IMG/VR virus record: IMGVR_UViG_3300014502_000004
Coordinates: 1 to 64,000 of that record
Strand: one strand, 5' to 3'
Length of the DNA stretch: 64,000 nucleotides
Source: a virus
Shown here: piece after piece, positions 1-7,810 of the stretch
Numbering within the stretch: position 1 is the first letter of the stretch
How the letters are laid out: every line of letters begins with the position of its first letter
Program-made: the position numbers and the translations under genes
The notes under the pieces: model-generated
What the model was told of the DNA's origin: nothing
The model's database searches: none
Seen by the model: only the letters and a program-made list of their open reading frames with translations

Positions 1-47
1 CATGATACCCTCTGTGGTGGTGTTCTAGTGGATGAGAGGTGCGATCA

Positions 48-746
48 ATGACCAAGGCAGGTGAGTATTCTAGACGTTATAGGGAAGCTCATCCTGAACG
101 AGCTAAGGCAAATGTTCGACGTTACAGGGAAGCCCACCCTGAATGTTCTAAGGAGGCTGCTCGACGTTATTATGCAGCACATCCTGAACGTGCTAGAGAC
201 AGAGAATTGAGATCACTATATGGTATTACACTAGCTGACTACGAGGAACTTCTAGTCAGCCAAGGTGGACATTGTGCTATATGTGGTCGAATCTCCAATG
301 GCAAAATGTCTTTGTCAGTTGATCATGATCATGTGACTGGTCGGATTCGTGGTTTGTTGTGTCGGCAACACAATAGTTTGTTGGGATATATGGATGATGA
401 TGTTGATCAACTTCGTAAGTCTATTGAATATCTTAAACAATCTTCTATTGATGTGAAGAAGATTATTGGAAAACGTGGTCGTGGGCAAAGAGAATCGGAT
501 CTTCGTAAGTATGGCATAACACAAATGTGTTACAATGCGATTCTAGCTAGTCAAGATGGCCATTGTGCTATTTGTGACAGGACTGTTAGTGATGATGGGA
601 GACTTTTAGATGTAGATCATTGTCATAATACTGGAAAGATTCGTGGTTTGCTTTGTTCACATCATAATATAGCATTAGGTTTGGTTAATGACGATGTTGA
701 TGAGTTGGAGTTAGCAATAAAATACTTGGTGGTGACAAATGGATAA
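48..746 (+). CDS. Tandem two-domain endonuclease VII-like HNH nuclease
   Basis: 232 residues with two successive copies of the recombination endonuclease VII fold. Copy 1 has CAIC at 76-79 and DHDH at 92-95; copy 2 has CAIC at 173-176 and DHCH at 190-193. Each copy is followed by a GLLC..HN segment and an acidic DDVD helix. The N-terminus carries three repeats of the type RRYREAHPE, a probable DNA-contacting basic region. In the family these enzymes resolve branched DNA or act as free-standing homing nucleases. The T-rich codon use differs from the primase next to it, which suggests acquisition. ATG 48 is preferred over GTG 39 because GAGAGG lies just upstream. The end overlaps the primase start by 8 bases. 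Confidence 0.85.
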   Translation: MTKAGEYSRRYREAHPERAKANVRRYREAHPECSKEAARRYYAAHPERARDRELRSLYGITLADYEELLVSQGGHCAICGRISNGKMSLSVDHDHVTGRIRGLLCRQHNSLLGYMDDDVDQLRKSIEYLKQSSIDVKKIIGKRGRGQRESDLRKYGITQMCYNAILASQDGHCAICDRTVSDDGRLLDVDHCHNTGKIRGLLCSHHNIALGLVNDDVDELELAIKYLVVTNG

Positions 747-1848
747 ACTACAGCGGGCTTGCACTCTGTTTGATCTTGAGAAGTACGTCAATCAGACGTT
801 CCACAAGATCAGACCATCTGGCGATGAGCTTAGGATCAACTGTTTCCACTGTGGGGACACCAAACAGCATTTGTGGGTGAACATCGTCAAGAGACGATGG
901 ATCTGCTATAAGTGTGGCTATGGTGATCCTAGACAGCAAGAGGGGACAGGATGGCTTCCTAGATTTATTGCCGATGCAGAGGGCATCCCTATTGTGGAGG
1001 TGTGCAAGCGTCTTCTGGAGAGGGTGGAGCTGACGCCTGCAGATGAGCTTGGAGATCTTCTGATTAATGCATTTGCTCCTGACCCCAACAAGATATCAGC
1101 TGGAGCGTTGAAGCTTCCACCGTCGTTCGTCCCTGTGAGGAAGGGGGGTTCAACAGCGGTTGCATACCATTACGGTTTGCGACGTGGTCTAGAGGAGGGG
1201 TCGCTTCAGTTTCGATTTGATGTGCGGTCCTGTAGTGATGTGCGACAGAGGTTGTGGAAGAACAGGCTGATCTTTCCAGTACGAGATCTGGATGGATGGG
1301 TTCGATCAGCTATTGGGAGGGACATCACTGGCAAAGCCAAGGCGACCTGGCAGGTGTGGCCACGGACAGATATTCAGTCACTGTTATGGCCGCTCTACTG
1401 GTTTGAGAAGATCAACGGTGTCAATGGTGGAACTTCTAGTGTCTCACTGAGAGACATGAATCCACAACACATCGTACTGGTAGAGGGCATCTTCGATTGG
1501 GTGGGAGTCGAGGGAGCTGGCTTTCCAGCATTGGCTACGTTTGGGAAGAAGCTCTCACAACAGCAGGTAGCTGTGCTGCAGGAGCTTGGTCTGCAAGAGG
1601 TGACATTGGCTTGGGATTGGGATGCTCAAGACAAGATGGTCAAGCTGGTAGATCGACTGAGGGGTAGATTCAATAAGGTCTATGTCTTTTCATTTCTGAA
1701 TTCTATCTGGAAGGATAGAGATTTTGGAGACATACCAGGTTGCAAAGATCTACAAGACATCTTCGTCGATGAGATGAAACATCGCATTTTGGTTGACTCA
1801 TATCAGTTTCTGGAGTGGGCTGCAAAAGTAGCTCTGGAGGGTAAATGA
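739..1848 (+). CDS. DNA primase (zinc finger plus TOPRIM)
   Basis: 369 residues. A CHC2-like zinc finger is seen at C35, C38, C56 and C59. A TOPRIM core follows, with the catalytic glutamate at E249 (LVEGIFDW) and the metal-binding DxD at D293/D295 (AWDWDAQ). This is the layout of DnaG-type or phage primases that make RNA primers at the fork. No DnaB-type helicase domain is fused to it and none was seen in the window, so the helicase is probably elsewhere in the genome. The gene is coupled at both ends, overlapping the nuclease upstream and sharing ATGA with the next gene. Confidence 0.85.
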   Translation: MDKLQRACTLFDLEKYVNQTFHKIRPSGDELRINCFHCGDTKQHLWVNIVKRRWICYKCGYGDPRQQEGTGWLPRFIADAEGIPIVEVCKRLLERVELTPADELGDLLINAFAPDPNKISAGALKLPPSFVPVRKGGSTAVAYHYGLRRGLEEGSLQFRFDVRSCSDVRQRLWKNRLIFPVRDLDGWVRSAIGRDITGKAKATWQVWPRTDIQSLLWPLYWFEKINGVNGGTSSVSLRDMNPQHIVLVEGIFDWVGVEGAGFPALATFGKKLSQQQVAVLQELGLQEVTLAWDWDAQDKMVKLVDRLRGRFNKVYVFSFLNSIWKDRDFGDIPGCKDLQDIFVDEMKHRILVDSYQFLEWAAKVALEGK

Positions 1849-2576
1849 AGCTCATGAAGAAAGAAGATGAGCCAAAGGTTCTAGATAAGGATGGGTACGA
1901 GATTGAGAAGGGTGGGCTTGTTCTGCATCAGGAGATGGTGTGGAAGGTAGTTAGGATTGATGAGGATACTATTTCGCCAAGAGCAGATACTCTTTGGCTC
2001 TGGAACATCTATGCCGACAAGACCAAGGTTCCTGCATCCGAGGTTCAGTGGTTGTGTGAGGACACCATCACCAAAGATGAGTCCAAGAAGAAGAGAGATG
2101 AGTCCAAGAAGAAGAAAGATCTCCAGGTTGGAGATTTCGTCCGTCGCAAGAATGGTACTGGACGAGTAGCTAGAATCACCGAAGTCAAGAATACCAGCAC
2201 TGGGCTCGTCATCAAAATGGAGTATTTCTACGATGGGGCCTATTGCACGGGTGAGCTGTTTGCATCCGAGGTGGAACCAGCTGAGCAACCTGACGACTGG
2301 GTCAGGATGAAAAATAAGAGAAGCTCAGGGCTCAAGTCTGGTCGCAATGTTGATACAGATGGACAAGAATTCTGGATTGGTGGATGTGGATCAGACAGAA
2401 GCAAGACCTGGGGATGTCGATATTCGGAGAAGCCCAAGAAGCCAGAGAAGAAGGATTCTATCTCCAGGGGTGATCTGATCCGAGAAGAGGTAGATCGACT
2501 GAAGCAGAATCCAACTGAGGAGAAGAAAGAGGCTGTACCAGTCAAGATCAAAACTCGCAAGCCAGGGGAATGGTGA
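1845..2576 (+). CDS. Hypothetical protein with KOW/SH3-like segment
   Basis: 243 residues, family not recognised. A Lys-rich repeat (DESKKKRDESKKKKD) near residues 79-93 links a first half to a segment reading GDFVRRKNGTGRVARI, which resembles the small beta-barrel (KOW/Tudor-like) openings found in several proteins of this window. The C-terminus is basic. It begins in an ATGA overlap with the primase and so probably belongs to the same transcript. Confidence 0.7.
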   Translation: MKLMKKEDEPKVLDKDGYEIEKGGLVLHQEMVWKVVRIDEDTISPRADTLWLWNIYADKTKVPASEVQWLCEDTITKDESKKKRDESKKKKDLQVGDFVRRKNGTGRVARITEVKNTSTGLVIKMEYFYDGAYCTGELFASEVEPAEQPDDWVRMKNKRSSGLKSGRNVDTDGQEFWIGGCGSDRSKTWGCRYSEKPKKPEKKDSISRGDLIREEVDRLKQNPTEEKKEAVPVKIKTRKPGEW

Positions 2577-2965
2577 TGCCTCCCAAAGATGGCGGCGAGT
2601 GGACTATCGAGGAACTTAAGGAGTGTGCAGTTCTACTGCTCATCGAGTTGATCCAAAATGAAGTGGATCTGTCGAAGGCTGTTCCTCATGCAGCTTTCGC
2701 GGCCAGGGGTAAGATACTAGCAAGTCTACCACTTGAGAAGGTGAAGGAAGAACTGCATCTTTTCGTAAAGGCACTAGAGGAACAGACACCAGAAGAGAAG
2801 AGGAAAGAGGTGCTGCTTAAGTTTGTCGAGCATCTTCAGGAGGCCAAACACTCTTTAGAATTTACCAAAGAGAGAATCGACAGACGAGTTCAGCCTGAAG
2901 GACAAGAGAGATCTGGGCAGCCTTTCCAATCATTCTGCAAGAGGAAGAAGTTGAAGGAGTGGTAA
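2576..2965 (+). CDS. Hypothetical helical protein
   Basis: 129 residues, largely alpha-helical and charged, with no recognised motif. ATG 2576 overlaps the preceding stop as TGATG and lies about seven bases after AGGGGA. ATG 2570 is possible but sits too close to that ribosome site. The stop is directly followed by the ATG of the next gene. Confidence 0.65.
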   Translation: MPPKDGGEWTIEELKECAVLLLIELIQNEVDLSKAVPHAAFAARGKILASLPLEKVKEELHLFVKALEEQTPEEKRKEVLLKFVEHLQEAKHSLEFTKERIDRRVQPEGQERSGQPFQSFCKRKKLKEW

Positions 2966-3499
2966 ATGACTAGGGACAACTGGTTTAGTGGTCCCTCTAA
3001 CCGGATCAAGAAAGAGCCAAAGGCGAAGAAGATAACTTTGGTAGTTCTCGACCCAAGGTTGTTCTCGGTTCGGGACAGTAAGGGCAATCCAACACATGAA
3101 TGGTCTCTTGATACTCTTCGTGCGGCTGTTGGAAAGTGGGAACAGGTTGTGGTGCTGGAGCGGAGGAGTTTCAAGAAAGAGATGAGTGAACAGAATCTGC
3201 TTTTCAACTTCGTTGCTGATAAGGATATCCCTAACATCAAGGTGTTGGTGGTGGGGGATTCTGTACTTCAGACGACTGAAGAGCTGAAGAAGTTGGTGAT
3301 GGATGCTGGTGCCAAGATCAAGCATGTGGGAAATCCTAGGGAAATCACATACTTGAACCTTGACAGCCATGTTTCAGATGCAGAGAACATCCTCTGGATT
3401 CGATCTTGGAATCAGACCGAGGATGCTGGCATCGAGCCAGAAAAGCCCAAGAGCTTCAGTGATTTGAAAGATGCTAGAAAAGTGCGTTCCTACTGGTGA
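2966..3499 (+). CDS. Hypothetical protein with Rossmann-like pattern
   Basis: 177 residues, family not recognised. Alternating hydrophobic strands and helices (ITLVVLDPRLF, QVVVLERR, IKVLVVGDSV, AENILWIRSW) suggest an alpha/beta fold that could bind a nucleotide, but no diagnostic motif is visible. It is the last gene before a 120-base gap holding a regulatory element, so it probably ends the first operon. Confidence 0.65.
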   Translation: MTRDNWFSGPSNRIKKEPKAKKITLVVLDPRLFSVRDSKGNPTHEWSLDTLRAAVGKWEQVVVLERRSFKKEMSEQNLLFNFVADKDIPNIKVLVVGDSVLQTTEELKKLVMDAGAKIKHVGNPREITYLNLDSHVSDAENILWIRSWNQTEDAGIEPEKPKSFSDLKDARKVRSYW

Positions 3500-3505
3500 A
3501 CTTTC

Positions 3506-3542
3506 TTGACTTGGATTTGGCTCCCGTGTTACACCTGTTACA
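3506..3542 (+). promoter_or_regulatory. TTGACTT ... GTTACA-cct-GTTACA element, copy 1
   Basis: TTGACTT (3506-3512) is followed 15 bases later by GTTACACCTGTTACA (3528-3542), a direct repeat of GTTACA with 3-base spacing. The same arrangement recurs at 32745-32780. TTGACT with 18 bases to TGTTACACC could be a sigma70-type promoter with an extended but poor -10, and the tandem hexamers look like a binding site for a regulator. It precedes the CobS-like gene. Confidence 0.5.
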
Positions 3543-3588
3543 CACTTGATCCTAAACCAACCAACAGAAATCTAAGCAATCCCACGAA

Positions 3589-3624
3589 ATGGCTAAAAGC
3601 CAGAAAGATCAATTGTTCAAATGA
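3589..3624 (+). CDS. Possible 11-residue leader peptide
   Basis: ATG 3589 opens an 11-codon frame (MAKSQKDQLFK). Its TGA overlaps the ATG of the CobS-like gene as ATGA, the same coupling used throughout the genome. The CobS-like gene has no visible ribosome site of its own, so coupling is plausible. The leader itself has only a weak ribosome site. Confidence 0.25.
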   Translation: MAKSQKDQLFK

Positions 3625-4898
3625 CGAACAGAACGGCAGCTCAGATCGCGAAGGAAAACGCCCAGGTGGAAGAGACTCTGGAAGAGCAGGTTCATCTGCC
3701 GGTCGCCAAGGGTGGGGGCAAAGTGCAGTGCCAGATTCCAGGGTGCAAGTACGAAGGTCACATCCTGGTCAAGCATCTTCGGGATGAGCACGGGCTCGAC
3801 GTGGAGAGCTACCTCAAGATTCACGCAGGGGCTCCGGTCTTCTCCGAGAAGGGCAAGGCTGAGTACGAGAAGAGGTTTGCCCAGGTCGGTGGTGCTCAGA
3901 GGGTGAAGACTCCTCACCGCAAGAAGCAGATGTTCTCCATCCGTGACACCTTCAAGGTCGACCTTGGGGTGGAGACTGATGATTCTGGAAATCCGGTCAT
4001 TGACCCGAGTACGGGCAAGCCGAAGCTGAAGGACAGGCTGGTGCAGGGCTTCGCAGAGCCCACGGAGTTCACTCCGACCATCAAGCCGGAGTATGTGTTC
4101 CCGGTGGAGGAAACGACGGTCATCCTGATGGGGTTCGCCTGCAAAGACCGCATTCTGATGTGGGGTGATACGGGGACTGGCAAGACTTCACTGATCGAGC
4201 AGATTGCGGCTCGGCTCAACTACAGCTGTGTCAAGATCAACTTTGACGGTAGCATCACGCGCAATGACCTCATCGGTGAGTGGGTGGTCAAGGGCAGGGA
4301 GATGCAGTTCCAGTACGGCATTCTCCCGCTCGCGTTCCGCATGCCGGGGTGTGTGATTCTGCTGGATGAGTGGGACACCATCGGTGAGGAGACGAGCTTC
4401 GTTATCCAGCGTCCTCTTCAGAAGGACGATGGTAAGCTGCTGATCATGGAGACTGGTGGGGAGCTGGTTCCGCTTCACGATGACAACCTCATTGTGGCAA
4501 CCGCCAACACGTTCGGTCAGGGTGATGAATCTGGCCTGTACTCGCAGGGTACACGCATTCAGAACTACAGCCAGATCAATCGATTTGGTCTGACTATCAA
4601 GTTGAAGTACATGGATGCTGACAAAGAGAAGCAGATGATCAGCAATCTGTTTCCCGACCTGGAGAAGACGGAGGCAGACGCTTTCGTGGTTGCCATCAAC
4701 AAGGTTCGTGATGGTCACAGCAATGGGCAGATCAGTGTACCTCTTAGCCCCAGAGATCTGATCAACTGGGTCGACAAGTATCTCAAGATGGGTGACCCCA
4801 TGAGGGCGGCGACTTACTGTTTCCTCAACCGTATGTCGAGTGAGGATGCTCAGGTTACGCAGGGCATCATTCAGCGGGCATTCGAGGATCAGCAGTAA
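3621..4898 (+). CDS. cobS: CobS/MoxR-like AAA+ ATPase with N-terminal zinc finger
   Basis: 425 residues. Walker A GDTGTGKT is at 182-189 and Walker B ILLDEWD at 246-252, followed by a sensor-like VATANTFGQGD. This matches the CobS subunit of aerobic cobaltochelatase and related MoxR ATPases. An unusual N-terminal extension has a C2H2 finger, C37-x4-C42-x9-H52-x4-H57, resembling Ros/MucR DNA-binding fingers. Its presumed partner, a CobT-like VWA protein, lies at 5903-7810. No CobN catalytic subunit is present, so the pair more likely remodels some other protein or complex than makes cobalamin. Confidence 0.85.
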   Translation: MTNRTAAQIAKENAQVEETLEEQVHLPVAKGGGKVQCQIPGCKYEGHILVKHLRDEHGLDVESYLKIHAGAPVFSEKGKAEYEKRFAQVGGAQRVKTPHRKKQMFSIRDTFKVDLGVETDDSGNPVIDPSTGKPKLKDRLVQGFAEPTEFTPTIKPEYVFPVEETTVILMGFACKDRILMWGDTGTGKTSLIEQIAARLNYSCVKINFDGSITRNDLIGEWVVKGREMQFQYGILPLAFRMPGCVILLDEWDTIGEETSFVIQRPLQKDDGKLLIMETGGELVPLHDDNLIVATANTFGQGDESGLYSQGTRIQNYSQINRFGLTIKLKYMDADKEKQMISNLFPDLEKTEADAFVVAINKVRDGHSNGQISVPLSPRDLINWVDKYLKMGDPMRAATYCFLNRMSSEDAQVTQGIIQRAFEDQQ

Positions 4899-4900
4899 AC

Positions 4901-5266
4901 ATGTCTGAAAAGTGGTCTCCCGAGGAAGCGGAGTTTCTTCGTCCTGGTGAAACGATGGAGCTTATGGACAAGCTCTATACCAAGGCCGTGAGTCTTCACA
5001 ATAACTACCTCACAAAATTGGTCTTGAAGAAACACCATCTTGGTGATCCTTTGGAATGGGCAATGGGTTGTTTGGTTGCTTCTATGCATTTGATGGACAT
5101 GGCTATGAAGGGTCACCATGAGACATGGTTCAAATTTGCTATGCAGGTAGCAGCTCGGTTGTGGGGTCCAGAGGAGGCGGTTGCTGCGGTCTTGTCATTC
5201 AATGAGGATCGAGAGTCAGCTATGAAAGAATGGTTTGGTGAGTCGGAACAAGGGAAGGACGCCTAA
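4901..5266 (+). CDS. Hypothetical helical protein between CobS and CobT
   Basis: 121 residues, not recognised. It is rich in Met, His and Trp within predicted helices (WAMGCLVASMHLMDMAMKGHHETWFKF). It starts two bases after the CobS-like stop and probably shares its transcript, so it may work with the CobS/CobT pair; that is inference from position only. Confidence 0.65.
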   Translation: MSEKWSPEEAEFLRPGETMELMDKLYTKAVSLHNNYLTKLVLKKHHLGDPLEWAMGCLVASMHLMDMAMKGHHETWFKFAMQVAARLWGPEEAVAAVLSFNEDRESAMKEWFGESEQGKDA

Positions 5267-5267
5267 C

Positions 5268-5363
5268 ATGGCAAAGCAACCAATGAAGCGGACACCAGCT
5301 GTCGTCGCTGATCCTGTTCAGGAACCCAAGCCGGAACCGAATAAGGAAAGGGTGAGACCATGA
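5268..5363 (+). CDS. Small 31-residue protein
   Basis: ATG 5268 to TGA 5363, a Pro/Lys/Glu-rich peptide beginning MAKQPMKRTP. Its stop overlaps the next start as ATGA, the local style, which supports translation. Function unknown. Confidence 0.45.
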   Translation: MAKQPMKRTPAVVADPVQEPKPEPNKERVRP

Positions 5364-5551
5364 AGATCAAGATCGAGATTGACACCGATAACTCCGCATT
5401 TGAGGGCGGGAATCTCGTGCCGGAGGTTGGGCGGATTCTGCTGGGCGCGGCCAGCTGGATCGGGCGCCCTGCGCGTGGACGCGGCGTCGCGCGCCGAGGA
5501 CTCACGGACATCAACGGAAACACGGTCGGAATGGTGGAGGTGCTCCCGTGA
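5360..5551 (+). CDS. Conserved small phage protein, GC-rich
   Basis: 63 residues, MKIKIEIDTDNSAFE... ending GLTDINGNTVGMVEVLP. The DTDN(S/A)AF start and DINGNTVG end resemble a small protein found in many actinobacterial phages (recalled, not searched). The DNA at 5420-5510 is markedly more GC-rich than its neighbours, with runs such as GGGCGCGGCC, which suggests recent transfer. Overlaps on both sides are four bases. Confidence 0.65.
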   Translation: MKIKIEIDTDNSAFEGGNLVPEVGRILLGAASWIGRPARGRGVARRGLTDINGNTVGMVEVLP

Positions 5552-5745
5552 GGCGATCACAGAAACAGCGCGATGCGAACATCTCCGAGTTGACTGATGA
5601 TCTTCTGTGCCAAAGATGTAGTGATCCACATGTTGTAAGTGGTGATGGTATTCCTGAAAAGATTTGGCACGCTTTGCTCAGCCTTGGTCTGAATAAGTAC
5701 CAGGCATATAGAGCTTGGCAGATCATTGAGGGAGCGAAGTTGTGA
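5548..5745 (+). CDS. Small hypothetical protein
   Basis: 65 residues starting at GTG 5548, which overlaps the previous stop as GTGA; it also ends in a GTGA overlap. It has a CQRCSDPHVVSGDG segment and a helical tail. Function unknown. Confidence 0.55.
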   Translation: MRRSQKQRDANISELTDDLLCQRCSDPHVVSGDGIPEKIWHALLSLGLNKYQAYRAWQIIEGAKL

Positions 5746-5894
5746 AGAAGGTTAACCATGCTGAGTTCGTGCGTGTGATTAAATCACTTGTGAAAGATCT
5801 TCAGTCTTTTGGGACCGAACTGACAACTTTCGAGCAGCAGGCATTGAAGAAAATGCTTATGCTACTCGGACGTGATCCTGGTGTATCTAAATAG
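5742..5894 (+). CDS. Small 50-residue helical protein
   Basis: GTG 5742 to TAG 5894. A predicted amphipathic helix (FVRVIKSLVKDLQSFGTEL) is followed by a second (FEQQALKKMLMLLG). The start shares GTGA with the gene before and the stop lies nine bases before the CobT-like start. Function unknown. Confidence 0.5.
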   Translation: MKKVNHAEFVRVIKSLVKDLQSFGTELTTFEQQALKKMLMLLGRDPGVSK

Positions 5895-5902
5895 GTGATT
5901 TG

Positions 5903-7810
5903 ATGAGCCAGAATATCCTGACCATGACTCAGTATTTGAGCAGATCAAAGGTTCGAGTATTTGAGTCAGCAATGGAGAAGCTCGGACGAATCTTGTCCGA
6001 CAAGTACAAGATCAAGGTCATCTTCCGTCATGACACATGCATGACGGATGGGAAGACGATCTACCTTCCTGTGATCCCTGATAACGCCAGCGACGAGTTC
6101 CTGGCTGCAGTACAGGGCTTCCTAGATCATGAGGTGGCTCATATCATCTTCAGTGATATGAAGGCGATGAAGTCTTTGCAGCGCAAGGACAAGAAGAAGT
6201 GGAATATCTATCAGGGGCTGGAAGATACCCGCATTGAGTTTGCCATGCGGGCTCTGTGGCGAGGAGCTGGGGTCAATCTCAATCGTTGTAATGAGTGGTC
6301 TCTCAAGCAGCTCAAGGAGCATTGGGGGGAGCTGTCTGAGTTTGGCAAGTTCTGCCAGGGGATGACTGTCGTTGGTTGTAATGGTGATGATCACTGGTTC
6401 GCCAAAGAGATTCTAGAACCAGACGCCGCCTTGTGGACTAAGCTGCAGACGGTGAAACAGTTGGTGATGGAGTGCCGTGAGCTTCCAGATTCTGCTTCGA
6501 CCATCAAGCAGGCCGGCTTGGTGATGGATGCTATCGGAGAGAAGGAAGAGGAGCTGCCCCCAGAGGAAGAGGAAGGCGAAGAGGGACAGCCTTCTTCTGG
6601 TGGTGAGGAGGAAGAGGACGAGGAGTTAGGGGAGGGGTCTGAGGGTGAGGAGGAAGAGGACGAGGAGTTAGGGGAGGGGTCTGAGGGTGAGGAGGAAGGT
6701 GAAGGCAGCGAAGAAGAGACTGAGGGAGGTGGTGGAAAGGGTGAGGAGGAGAAAGAGGAAGAGGAGAAGAAGGGTGAGGAGGGGTCTGGGAAGAAGGGTG
6801 TCCTGGATGTTTCTGACGAAGAGATGAAGAAGGACGAGCAGATTGCCAATCGTCACAACATGATCAAGAAGGCGTGCGAGGCAGAGATGCCAAAGGACGA
6901 CCGTTACTTGATCTTCACGACGGAAGGTGATCATATTGAGTACATTGCTGATGGTGACAAGGTAGAGCTGTATGACTTTCTTCGCAGTGCGCGAGGCATG
7001 GTGAATGTGCTGCTGAAGAAGATGCGACTCAACTTGCTGTCTATTGCTGCGTCGAAGTGGGTGTCTGACAAGCGACGTGGGAGCATCAACCCCAAGGCGA
7101 TCTTTCGTGTTTCCATTGGGACCAGCAAGAGAGTCTTTCGCCAGAAGGTGAAGGCTCCCAGTTTCAATACTGCTGCAAGCCTGTGGATCGATCACTCAGG
7201 ATCAATGTCTGGCGGCAAGATGGATATCGCTTGCAAGAGCGCCATTCTGTTTGGTGAGGTGTTGGACGAGCTGGGGATTCCCTTTGAGGTCGTGGGCTAC
7301 AGCACCGTCGATTTCGAAACAGGGAATCGTCGCTATACCAAGGCAACTGCTGAGGAGCGCAAGGTCTACAAGCGGTGGGACGATCTGTGGGTGGGGATGT
7401 ACAAGTCCTTCGATGAGGACTGGAGGATGGTGCGCCACCGTTGTGCAAACATGGGTCGCAATCAGAAGTACAACACACTTGATGGTGAGTGTGTGCGACT
7501 TGCTACAGCAAGACTTCTTCGTCGAACTGAGGATCGAAAGATTCTATTCATGTTCAACGATGGAGAGCCGTGTCCCAATGTGCAGCAATTCATTGGGGAT
7601 CATCAACGGTACCTCAAAGCCATCACCGAGCAGTGTGAGAAGCTGGTGGAGCTTTTTGCTGTGGGTATCTGCAGTGAATCGGTGAAGAGGTATTACAGCA
7701 ATCAGGCAGTGGTTTGGAACGTAGCAGATCTGCCAAAGATCATGGTTACGCAGCTTGATGCACTGCTGAGGAAGGGAAAGAAGCTCACCAAAGTTCGGAA
7801 GGCAGGTTGA
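5903..7810 (+). CDS. cobT: CobT-like protein: HExxH domain, acidic linker, VWA domain
   Basis: 635 residues. The N-terminal domain has HEVAH at 76-80 and a glutamate at 107, a gluzincin-type zinc site. A long Glu/Gly linker (roughly 214-300) contains a 14-residue tandem repeat. The C-terminal von Willebrand A domain carries the metal-binding DHSGSMS near 428-434 and later FNDGEPC. CobT proteins pair with CobS ATPases, and VWA/MoxR pairs act as metal-dependent remodelling machines. The HExxH site suggests the phage version may also be a peptidase; this is inference. ATG 5903 is preferred over TTG 5900. Confidence 0.85.
   Translation: MSQNILTMTQYLSRSKVRVFESAMEKLGRILSDKYKIKVIFRHDTCMTDGKTIYLPVIPDNASDEFLAAVQGFLDHEVAHIIFSDMKAMKSLQRKDKKKWNIYQGLEDTRIEFAMRALWRGAGVNLNRCNEWSLKQLKEHWGELSEFGKFCQGMTVVGCNGDDHWFAKEILEPDAALWTKLQTVKQLVMECRELPDSASTIKQAGLVMDAIGEKEEELPPEEEEGEEGQPSSGGEEEEDEELGEGSEGEEEEDEELGEGSEGEEEGEGSEEETEGGGGKGEEEKEEEEKKGEEGSGKKGVLDVSDEEMKKDEQIANRHNMIKKACEAEMPKDDRYLIFTTEGDHIEYIADGDKVELYDFLRSARGMVNVLLKKMRLNLLSIAASKWVSDKRRGSINPKAIFRVSIGTSKRVFRQKVKAPSFNTAASLWIDHSGSMSGGKMDIACKSAILFGEVLDELGIPFEVVGYSTVDFETGNRRYTKATAEERKVYKRWDDLWVGMYKSFDEDWRMVRHRCANMGRNQKYNTLDGECVRLATARLLRRTEDRKILFMFNDGEPCPNVQQFIGDHQRYLKAITEQCEKLVELFAVGICSESVKRYYSNQAVVWNVADLPKIMVTQLDALLRKGKKLTKVRKAG
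6602..6698 (+). repeat. 42-bp in-frame tandem repeat
   Basis: Two identical 42-base units start at 6602 and 6644, with a 13-base third copy from 6686. Each unit encodes GEEEEDEELGEGSE in the acidic linker of the CobT-like protein. The period is a multiple of three, so gain or loss of a unit keeps the frame. Confidence 0.9.

Noticed and set aside
3506-3787. 93-residue frame overlapping the CobS start
   Set aside because: It lies over the regulatory element and in the wrong frame of a well-supported gene; composition is low-complexity.
6391-6849. Serine-rich reverse-strand frame opposite the CobT acidic linker
   Set aside because: A mirror of GAG/GAA codons; there is no other support for any reverse-strand gene in the window.
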